From contig CAWITB010000002.1 of NCBI GenBank assembly GCA_963838885.1, forward strand, positions 62,001 to 126,000: a stretch of 64,000 nt of DNA, in the 5' to 3' direction. Of the stretch, positions 31,914 through 41,300 are shown one piece after another. How positions within the stretch are numbered: position 1 is the stretch's first letter; every line of letters begins with the position of its first letter. The stretch is from JAICMB01 sp963838885. GTDB taxonomy: Bacteria > Acidobacteriota > Terriglobia > Bryobacterales > Bryobacteraceae. The position numbers and the translations under genes are program-made. A model generated the notes under the pieces. The model was given only the letters and a program-made list of their open reading frames with translations. It ran no database searches and was not told where the DNA came from.

Positions 31914-33335
31914 ATGGCAAGCTCAACATCGGCTCTTTCGTCCTCGTCCACCGTCCCGATTACGGCGCCCGCCTCATTTGCCGGCGTAAGCACGTACTCG
32001 AGCGATCTGCAAGCGGTCCTCACCCGGCAAGCCGCCATCATGCAGCTTCCTGTGAAGCAGCTTCAGAACGAAGAAGCGGACAATCTGGGGAAAGTAAACG
32101 CGCTGCAAACGCTGAACAGCTCGGTGGCGGCGCTCGCTTCGAGCATTTCCGCGCTAGGAAGCCTGGGCGCGAACCAGGGGTTGAACACCTCGAGTTCCAA
32201 CACTGGCCTCGTTACGGTTACCAATACCGGCGCGACTTCCACGACCGCCTACACGATCTCGAACATCCAGTCGCTGGCCTCGGCGGCATCGGAAACATCT
32301 GTCAAGGGTTATGCCGACGATACCACTGCGCTCGTCTCCGCCCTGGGGAATATGCAACTCGTCGTGGGTGGACAGACGTTCTCGATCGCGCTCTCGCCAT
32401 CGCAGAACAATCTTACGGGTCTGAGCGAAGCCATCAACGCCCTCAATGCCGGCGTTACCGCTTCCATTTTGACCACGGGCACGGGGTCCACGCCCGATTA
32501 CCTGACCCTTTCGGCTACCGGTACCGGCGCAACCACGCTGCAATTGAACGACATCGCGTCGGGAGGCGGATCCACCGATCTCATCACGCAGGCCAATCAG
32601 GGATCCAATGCCATTTTCGAGTTGAACGGCATTCCGATCACCAAGTCGAGCAACACCGTCAACGATGTCATTCCCGGCATGTCGTTCAACCTGCTCGGCA
32701 CGACCACCGGAAGCCAGAGCGCCACGCTGAGCGCCAGCCCGGACAGTTCTCAATTGAACAGCGCGCTCACCGATCTGGTAACCAACTACAACGCGCTCGT
32801 CGATGAAGTGAACACGCAGGTAGGGGGCAGCGGCGGCGCGTTGAATGGAGACACGCTCATCGCCCAGACCTCGGATGACATGCGGCAGCTCGCCATGTAC
32901 AACGGGTCGGGTGGAATGAATTTGACGACTTTGGGCATCACGTTCGACACCACCGGCAAGATGACGTTCGATCCGACTGCCGTCGGTTCGCTGTCCGGTT
33001 CGCAACTCACTCAAGCGTTCCAGTTCCTCGGCTCGGCGACGACCGGCTTGGGCGGCTTCGCTTCGCAGTTCACGCAATTAAGCGATCCGGTCAACGGCTT
33101 AATCACCACCGAGGAAAACACGCTCAACCAGGAGAACACTTCGCTTTCCGGCCAGATCAGCACCCTCACCACGCGCATCACCACGATGCAAACCGCGCTG
33201 ACGCAGCAGTTGGAAGCGGCCGATTCGGCGATCGCGGCCTTACAATCGCAGCAACAGGTGCTCACGGCGAGCATTCAGGCGGTCGATTATACGGTGTATG
33301 GAAAGGACTTCGGTCAAACCACGACCGGCGGTTAA
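31914..33335 (+). CDS. fliD: Flagellar filament cap protein FliD
   Basis: A 473-residue protein from ATG 31914 (MASSTSALSSSST). The FliD N-terminal domain is recognisable by AGVSTYSSDLQAVLTRQAAIMQLPVKQLQNEE. The middle has the flagellin-hook-like and D2/D3 regions (FELNGIPITKSSNTVNDVIPGMSFNLL). The C-terminus is a coiled coil with LNQENTSLSGQISTLTTRITTMQTALTQQLEAADSAI, the usual FliD_C ending. It caps the growing flagellar filament outside the cell and is itself exported. The 1-bp overlap with the next gene indicates an operon. No other flagellar genes are present in the window. Confidence 0.9.
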   Translation: MASSTSALSSSSTVPITAPASFAGVSTYSSDLQAVLTRQAAIMQLPVKQLQNEEADNLGKVNALQTLNSSVAALASSISALGSLGANQGLNTSSSNTGLVTVTNTGATSTTAYTISNIQSLASAASETSVKGYADDTTALVSALGNMQLVVGGQTFSIALSPSQNNLTGLSEAINALNAGVTASILTTGTGSTPDYLTLSATGTGATTLQLNDIASGGGSTDLITQANQGSNAIFELNGIPITKSSNTVNDVIPGMSFNLLGTTTGSQSATLSASPDSSQLNSALTDLVTNYNALVDEVNTQVGGSGGALNGDTLIAQTSDDMRQLAMYNGSGGMNLTTLGITFDTTGKMTFDPTAVGSLSGSQLTQAFQFLGSATTGLGGFASQFTQLSDPVNGLITTEENTLNQENTSLSGQISTLTTRITTMQTALTQQLEAADSAIAALQSQQQVLTASIQAVDYTVYGKDFGQTTTGG

Positions 33336-33652
33336 TGGCCCGGATAAACCAGCTCGTCCTCGATCTCGAAAGCGCCACCCGGGAAGCGCTTGCGGCGGGC
33401 GGCGACCTGGTCCGCATCGAAGAAGCGCTGGCGCGGCGTTGCGAGGCGATCGAACGCCTTTCGAGAAGCGGTCCCGGGGCTTTTACGGCCGCCGATCTCG
33501 AGGCCATGAGAAGCGCCTTACATAGCGGCGACCAGATCGGCGAAACGCTACGCCTCGTTCGTCAGGGCGCCGCCTCCGACTGGCAGCGCCTCAAGTGCTT
33601 CCGTTCCTGCACCGTTCCGCAAGTACGCGCCAGCATCTCGCTTTCGGCGTGA
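33335..33652 (+). CDS. FliT-like flagellar export chaperone candidate
   Basis: A 105-residue, mostly helical acidic/basic protein. Its ATG shares the last base of the fliD stop (TAATG). FliT, the export chaperone for FliD, is small, helical and commonly encoded directly after fliD, so position is the main evidence. The sequence itself (LDLESATREALAAGGDLVRIEEALARRCEAIERL) is compatible with a helical bundle but not diagnostic. Confidence 0.55.
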   Translation: MARINQLVLDLESATREALAAGGDLVRIEEALARRCEAIERLSRSGPGAFTAADLEAMRSALHSGDQIGETLRLVRQGAASDWQRLKCFRSCTVPQVRASISLSA

Positions 33653-33852
33653 CGCGCTCGCGCGATTGATCGTCTTCCCCGCCTTTTCGCTTCAAATATT
33701 CGCAAGATGAGTTGACACGCCCCCCGGCGCCGCCGCACAAGACTATGGGATCGCGGACACTGCAAATGAATCACGCTCCGATGCTCGCAACTCTTGATTT
33801 TCGCCGCGACGGCGCGGCCGCGCGAATACATGCGAAAAAGCTTGCTCAGGAC

Positions 33853-33881
33853 TTGACCGTCCTTATCCGCGCGTGTTAAAA
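33853..33881 (+). promoter_or_regulatory. Sigma-70-like promoter for the beta-barrel gene
   Basis: TTGACC (33853-33858) and TTAAAA (33876-33881) are separated by 17 bp, 35 bp before the ATG at 33917. The rest of the gap between fliT and this gene shows no other feature. Confidence 0.45.
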
Positions 33882-33916
33882 GGGTGAAACTTTATAAGGG
33901 AGATTTGAAGGACATC

Positions 33917-35386
33917 ATGACGAAAACCGGCATGGCTCTGTTGTTGTCTTGGGCCGTCTCTTCTTATTGCTTCGCGCAAACGACCAACTCGGCGTTAAAC
34001 GTAGTCGTGACGGGAGCGTGCAATCAGCACTTGGGCGATCCGGCATGTGCGCTGCCCAACCTTTATGGCCCCACTGGACTCACCTTGGCGCCGGCGGCGC
34101 AGTTTCCGCACTATGCCCATTTCATCGGATCGGCGCAGACCACTTTAAATCAAACGCTCGGAAGCGCCATCGCCACGGAACTTACCACGTTGCCGATCAT
34201 CTCTCCTCAGTCCGGCTTCACGTTCAAGTACGACAGCGCGACGGGGGCGATCGTGCGTACGACGTCCAGTTTCGGCCCCATCTACACCGAGCGCGCCGAG
34301 ACCATAGGACGCGGCAAATTTACCATCGGGGTAAGTTATCAGCGCTTTCGGTTCGACAGCATCGATGGCATAAACTTGCACCAGGTGCCCGCCGTGTTCA
34401 CGCACACGCCGGATACGGGGGCGGGTGGTATCGCCGAGCCCTATGAAGCGGACGTCATCTCGACCACGAACAATATCGACTTAAAGATGGATCAAACCGT
34501 TCTTTACGGCACCGTGGGCATTACCGATCGCGTCGACGTCTCGGTGGCGATTCCAATCGTGGACGTGAGATTGGGCGTAAGCTCATACGCGAGCATCATC
34601 CGCGTGTCCGGCGATGTGGTCAGTAACGTTATTGTTCCAAACGCGCCGCCGCTTACTATTCCGAATCCGCACATGTTTCCAAACGGAGGACTGACCAGCG
34701 CGTTTTCGCCCGCTGTTACCAGCGCGTCCGGAATTGGCGACGTCACTTTCCGCGTCAAAGCCGGCGTTTACAACGGCGAAAAAATGCGCGCCGCGCTAGC
34801 GCTCGATGTTCGCGCCCCTACCGGCGATCCCTGGAAGCTCCTGGGTTCCGGCGCCATAGGGATCAAGCCTTTCGTGGCCGTCTCCCGGGTCGGGCGCGTG
34901 TCGCCGCATTTCAATACCGGATTCCAATGGAATGGAAGCTCGGTCCTGGCCGGCAATATAACGGGAATTACGGGTGTCGCGGTAGATCCGATTAGCGGCG
35001 TGCCGACGCCCGAGGGGAGCGGTCAAGCCACCAAGGAGCGGCTGCCAAATCAGTTCCAGTATTCCGCCGGCATCGACGCCGGCGTGACCAAGAATTTGAC
35101 TTTTGTGGCCGATTACCTGGGCCAATTGCTGATCAGTGCGCCGCGCGTGTTCCAAGGCACGTTTACTACCGTGCCGCCCGCGGGAGCGCCCACTATGCCG
35201 ACTGCCTACCCCACGATTTACGGCGGCAAGGACACGATCGGACTGAATAGCGCGGCGACCGGTCTCAAATACGATCTCTTCGGTCACCTTCTGCTGACGG
35301 CCGATCTTTTGTTCCGTCTCGATAATCGCGGACTGCGCCAGACCGTGACGCCGCTGGTAGCGCTCTCCTACGATTTCGGCCACTAA
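33917..35386 (+). CDS. Probable outer-membrane beta-barrel protein
   Basis: A 489-residue protein from ATG 33917 (GAAGGA 5-10 nt upstream). A GTG at 33884 in frame is less likely. Signal peptide MTKTGMALLLSWAVSSYCFA. The rest is rich in alternating hydrophobic/polar strands with aromatic girdle residues, for example GRGKFTIGVSYQRFRFDSI and ITDRVDVSVAIPIVDVRLG. It ends in aromatic-flanked strands, finishing VALSYDFGH. This resembles transporter-type barrels of the 'MetA-pathway of phenol degradation' kind. Ligand unknown. It converges with the kinase gene. Confidence 0.65.
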   Translation: MTKTGMALLLSWAVSSYCFAQTTNSALNVVVTGACNQHLGDPACALPNLYGPTGLTLAPAAQFPHYAHFIGSAQTTLNQTLGSAIATELTTLPIISPQSGFTFKYDSATGAIVRTTSSFGPIYTERAETIGRGKFTIGVSYQRFRFDSIDGINLHQVPAVFTHTPDTGAGGIAEPYEADVISTTNNIDLKMDQTVLYGTVGITDRVDVSVAIPIVDVRLGVSSYASIIRVSGDVVSNVIVPNAPPLTIPNPHMFPNGGLTSAFSPAVTSASGIGDVTFRVKAGVYNGEKMRAALALDVRAPTGDPWKLLGSGAIGIKPFVAVSRVGRVSPHFNTGFQWNGSSVLAGNITGITGVAVDPISGVPTPEGSGQATKERLPNQFQYSAGIDAGVTKNLTFVADYLGQLLISAPRVFQGTFTTVPPAGAPTMPTAYPTIYGGKDTIGLNSAATGLKYDLFGHLLLTADLLFRLDNRGLRQTVTPLVALSYDFGH

Positions 35387-35394
35387 TCTCTCGG

Positions 35395-38300
35395 TTAGAA
35401 ATGCTCGATTGATCGGATGATCCAGCCGGCGCCGGCGCGGCTCAACGTGATTCTAACGCGATCGTCCCCGGTTGAGGGAATCTGCTTGGATTCCACGCGG
35501 CGCACACACGTCACGGTAGCGGAGTCTCCGCTGATCTGCGGTTGCTGGGTCGGCTGGAGCTGAAACGTGAAGGATTTGATGTCCTTAAACATCTCGCGCA
35601 TCCTTTTAATGTCAAGTTTCGGCATGCTCGGCCAAGCGGCTTGCATTCCGCCTAAGTTCTTGTTGTTGTATGCCGACTCGTAAGCCGCGAGCGTCTGCTG
35701 TATGGATGCTATATCGGCCGCTCGCTTGGCCTGCTCGGCGAGCCGTTGCTGCTCGGCCTGACGCTGTTGTTCGGCCAGCCGCTGCTGTTCTGACTGCTGC
35801 TCTCTCGCGCGAGCCGCGGCATCCTTCTCCTGGGCTTCGAATTGGTCCAGCCGCTGCCGCGCGTCGGCCGCATGAGGACCATTTCCGTAGCGGTTCAGGA
35901 ACGCTTGTAGAGCCGCTTTGTCGCTCTTCTCCAAGCGGTCCCATGCCGCTTGTTCCGCACGCCGCGCGGTAGTATCCGCCGCCTGTTTGCCCAAACGGTC
36001 GGCCAGCGCCCGCGCCTCATTGGCATGCGCGCCGTTGGGGTGATTCCGCAGAAAAGCCTGCACATCGTCGGCGTTCGTAGTATTACGAACCCGCTCCCAA
36101 TCCCGCGCTTCAAGTTGTATGGGGTCGGGCGCTTTTTCGATCTTATTCATCGCGAGCTGCGCCGCCCCGAGCCGCACGCTACCGCCGGCATCGAACCTGG
36201 ACTGGAAAACGGCGCTGCTATATCCGTCTTTTGACAACTCGATGCGATGGACGCCGGGATCGACGGTTCCGCGGAAAGTTCCGTCCGGCCCAACGACGCC
36301 AACATGGCGTCCATCCACCTTCACCTCGGCGCCGCCCAGTGCCGCAATTTCAAGAGTCGCGGTCGAAGGAACAAGCGCAAACGTAACCTGCTTCTCTTCT
36401 CCTTTTCCAATCTCGACGCGTTGCTCGGGAGGCGACTGGAATCCGTCCTTAGCCACACGGACGGAGTAGGTTCCCACGTCGACCGGGATGCGGATGGCGC
36501 CGTGCTCCGTCACGCCGCGGTGGATCCTGCCGTTCAGATATACTTTGGCATTGTCCTGGCCGGCGGTTTGAACCACCAGAGTCCCGCTGTTTCTCTCAAG
36601 CGACAACAGAAGAGTCAAAGTAGGATTGGGGCGAATGTCGACAACGTGATGCTGCCCCGCGATGGTCAGCTCGCGAGTCCCCTCCCGAAGATCGCCGACA
36701 GGCGTGGCCGAAGTAAGCGAACCCGCCGTTTTACCCGCCGGCGCTCCATCAATCGCGACGCTCTGGACGCCGCAGTTGCATGCGACCGCTCCAGCGGCGC
36801 CGGAGTTGGTTACGACCGCGACCTGAACGTCTCTGGATGCTTGCGCGCGCAGCAGTTTGGGAGGTTCGCCGGCGATGCTTTGCCACTCGGCATCAAAAGC
36901 GTTTCCCGAGCCATTCACCGTCACGGTATGCCGTCCCGGAGTTAGTCCCAGCAGGGAAAATTGTCCGTCCTTCAATTCTCCCGCTGCACGCCCATCGAGC
37001 GAAACGCGGCCGCTTTCGAAGTTCGTGTTCACTTGCAGCGCCTGCGGTAAGGGCTCAAAAGCGAGCGCGAATTCGGGCCGGCCTCTTGAGACAGTAACTT
37101 TTTGGCTGATCGTTTTGTATCCGTTCTTGGTGGCTGTTAGCGGATAGGCCCCCGGTTTTAGCCGCAGCGAGCAATCCGGCGTCACGCATTTCTTACCTCC
37201 CATCTCAACCGCCGCGCCCGCCACATTTGATCGCACCAAAAACGATACTTCGGGAGGACGAAAGAGATATACAATCACCAGCCCGACAACCAGCAGCGCC
37301 GCGCACGCCGCGGCGATCAAGACAATACGCCTGGAGCGGGCCGCCGGAGCAGGCTCGCCCTTCGGCCGTGGACTCTCGACTGGAGGCTGCGTTTGCCGGA
37401 CCGGGGTGTGTATCCGATCGATGCGCGCACGCACGGCCTCGCGTACTGCGTGCGCGCGCGCCCCGATCTCCCGATCGCTCCCGGCCGATCCCTCGATCGC
37501 GCCGATCTGATCGAGCAGCTGCCGCAATCGCCGGGCTTTAGCCGCGCCGATCTCCGCCTCGATCGCGGCCAGCTTGGCGAGAGTCTGGATGCGATGCAGA
37601 GCGCTTTGGATTTGGCCGTGGCGCTCCATAAGCCGCGGTTCGCGCGGGAAAGAATCGAGTCCCGAACGAATCGCGTTCTCGGCCGCTTGCAGGTTTCCCG
37701 CTTCTTCGAGCTGGCGAGAGTTCAGGACAACCTCGTTGACCAGTTCCTCTTTGCGGGCGGTTTCGATTCGCGCCGATAGTTCCGCTATGGCCGGATGCCT
37801 GGGATCGAGAGCGCTCGCCGTTTGCAGCATCAGTTGGGCCGCGCGCCAATCCGAATCGACCAGCGGCGCCGCGCGCTCCACCAGCTCGACCGCAAGGGCG
37901 GTCAGCATGCGGCCCTCCGCCGCCTTCCGCGCCGCTTCGCGAAACTTGTCGCAGCCTTCGGCGATTTTTTTCGCCTCGAACATCGCGCGGCCTTCCGCGA
38001 TCAGGCGATTCGCCGCGGAGAGAGCCTCGATCCGCGCCTGTAAAGCGGGCCCCTCGGGAAAAACCCCGAATTGCGACTCGGCGGCGCGCAACAACTCGGA
38101 CGCTTTACGAAGGTCTCCCTTGTCCAGCGTTTTCGTTATGGCAGCGCTAGCGGCTTGGCGGGCCGCCGCCTGGCTTTGTGCGAGAAGACCGTTGACGCGA
38201 CTGATTTCCGCGTCCATGTTGGGGAAATCGCTATAAACGGTCCGCAGGCGGTTCCATAATTCCAGCGCTTCTTCATATTGCGCCGCCTTCTCGGCCGCGC

Positions 38301-41300
38301 GGGCGCGCTCCGCGATGTCGTCGACAATGCGGCGTTCGTCGCGCACCAAATCGAGCTCGTACTGGTAATACGGTTCCTCGGGAAAAGCGCGGATCGCTTC
38401 CAGCAGCATTTCCTCGCGCCGCCCTAAATCGCGAACTTCGCGCAGCTTATGCGTCAATTCATCGAGGTAGGCCGCGGCCGCGCTCTCCCGCGCATCGCGC
38501 ACTTGCTGTTGCAGCGCCAAGAACCCGGAGTGCGCGCTGTAACGCGACAGCATTTCGCCGATCAGCTTCTCGGCCTCGTCGAATTTGCCGCTCGCCAGGA
38601 GATCGTTGGCCCGCCGCAGGGCCTGCACCTGTTCCCGAATAGCGTCGGTAAGATGATTTACTTCGGTGTCGGCCGCTTGCGAGCGGGCAATGCCCTGCGC
38701 CCGTTCGAGCAGCCGGTTCAGCTCCGCCGGATCGGCAATGGTACGGGTCTGGTCCTGCAGCCCATGCAGCTCCTCGATCGCCCGCCGGCGTGCCTCCTCC
38801 ATGGCGGCCCGATGGAGCTCGGCTTCAATATCGGTCTTGCGCTGTTGCAGCCGCGAATCGCCGGGAGATGCTTTGAGGGCGGCGAGGATTGCCTCCAAAG
38901 CCGCCTTCAGATTACCGGACTCGCGTAGCCGTTTCGATTCCGCAAGAGCGTTCTCGACAAGCTCGGCGCGCCTACGCTCGTTGATTTGCGAACGCAGTCC
39001 GGCGGGCGCCCGAAACGGGGGATACAGCGCCTCGGCCTGTTGCAGCAAAGCGTCCGCGGCTCTCCAGTCCTCGAGCGCGGCTTTGGCGTATTTGACATGG
39101 GCGTCCAGCAGCTGCTTGGCGATTTCTTTATCGCGTGGGGCGGCGTCGAAGGCGAGTTTCAGGCTTACGCGGCATTCCGTCCAATTGCCCTTACTGGCGT
39201 GTTCCTGCGCTTCGGCTATGAGCCGCCGCGATTGCGCCCGCCGCTCCTGTCCTTCGCCCGCTAGCTTGGCCAAGTCGCCGAACTGGCCTGGAAATGCCGC
39301 TTCCGCGAGACGCGCGAGTTCGGCGGCGCGGCTGAAGTCGCTCTCGTTCAGCGCCTGCCGTATCTGTTCGCCTCGAGCCGACTTTGCTTTCTCAAGAGCC
39401 TGTTCCTGCAGTTTCGCGACCCGCGCGGCGTGTTCGTCGAGACCGGGGTAGTGCGGATAAGTAGATCGCAGCCTGTTCCACTGATCCAACGCCTCTTTAA
39501 AACGCCCGGCCTTTTCGAGTGCGCCGGCTTGCTCAACTATGGAACGCACCAATTCCTGTTCGTTTCGCGCCCGCTGGAGCTGTTCTTGGTAGTAGGGCTC
39601 GCCCGGATAACGGCGCCGCGCCGTCTCCAGAATCTCAATGCGCCGATCCAGATTCGGTTCGGAAAGCAGCTTGCGATTCACTTCGTCCAGGTATTCCGCG
39701 GCGATGGTACGCTCGCGGTCCACAAGCTGCCGTTGCACCTCTATGAATCCGGCGTGTTGCGCGTCCGCTTGAAGATGTTTGTCGGAGAGCGCGCGGGCGG
39801 CCGCCAGATCTCCTCGAGCGAGGCTGGCGCGCGCCTCCCGCAAATCGATGAGCTGCTGGCCGGCCGCGGAGGCGAGTTTGTATAATTCCTGGTCGGCCCG
39901 ATGGCGGCGCGCAAACGATCCCAGCTCCTCGAGCATGCGGTCGAGGCCGGCGGGGTCGATATCGGTTGCGGCGCGGCGGCCCAAGTCGCGCACATGTTCG
40001 AGTTCCCGTTCCCGCGCGCGGCGGCGCTCATTTTCCTGGCGAACTTGTTCCAGGGCAGCGCGCTTCGCGGTCAGGCTCTTATCGCGCGGATACCGCGTCA
40101 GCGCCTGGTCGATTTCGCGAACGGCCGAATCCAAATCGCCGGCTTTTTCGAGCTCCGCGGCGCGCCCCAGCGACGCTGCCGCAAACTCGGCCTGCTTGCC
40201 TTCCTCGATGCGCGAGAGAACCTCGCCGGGAAGCGCGAACGCTACATCCAGCGCACGGCCGGTCTGCAGGTATTGTTCGGCTGCTTTCCAATCCGCAGGC
40301 GCCGCGCGGCGGGCGTTCTCGGCGATCGAATCGAGCACCGCCTTGCCGAACCCCGCATCGGCGCGATCCGTCTCGTAAGCGCGCCGGAATGCGTCGACTG
40401 CATCGGCCACGCGTCCGGCTGAAGCTAAATTCCGCGCTTGATCCAGCAAATGCCGGGCCTCGTCTTTTCGGCGTCGCTCCTGCCGCAGCCGTTCGCCGAG
40501 GGCGTCGAATTCGCCGGGGAATTGGGCGGATGCCGTCTCGAGCGTCGCGGCGGCCCGGTCCAGGTCGGCGGCGCGCAGCGCCGCTTCAATGTCCTCCCGC
40601 CAGCGAGATTTTGCCGCCTGGCGCGCCTGGTCTCGAGCAGTCGTAACGCGAGAAATCTGCTGCTCGAGTCCCGCGAAATTCGGGTACAGACCGCGCAAGC
40701 GCGCCCATTGCCGCACAGACTCGTCGAAGTCTCCGGCGTTCTCAGCCAATTGCGCGGCTTCCGCGATGGTCGCGACCTCAGCTTGAAGATCCCGCACCAA
40801 CCCCAACTGCTCGGAGTAGTATGATTCTTCAGGGTATTTTGCTATTGCCGCGTCGAGTAAGTTGGCCTGTTCCTCGAGCTGCGGCGTCTCGCCCAAGCGT
40901 TTTTCGATTTCAGCGCGGTAGCGCTCCCGCTTCTCGCGCCCTTTCGCTTCCACTTCCGCTTTCAGGGCGCTGAAAGCAGCGTGCCGCGGGTACTTTCCGA
41001 GATATTGGGCGCACAGCGCGAGCGCCGCGCCGAAGTCCTCCTCGGCCGCCTTGCGGCGCGCCTGATCGAGCGCATTCAGCAGGGCATCATGCTCTCCTCG
41101 GACTAGTTTGTAGAAATTCTTATACTCGACAATTCTCTCGCGCGGCTCGGGCGTCTGGCGCGCCAGCTCCGCGAGCCGTTCGAGGGTGAGCAGCGCCTGA
41201 CTGATGTCCCTTTGCACCCACGCCGCCTGCGACGCTTGATATAACTTCTCCTGGGCCTGTCGCGCCTTGAGAAACTCCTTCTGGCGCGAGTCCACCTCCG

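Noticed and set aside
33707..33740. TTGACA near 33712 as promoter of the barrel gene
   Set aside because: No -10 at proper spacing; TTGACC-17-TTAAAA at 33853-33881 fits better.
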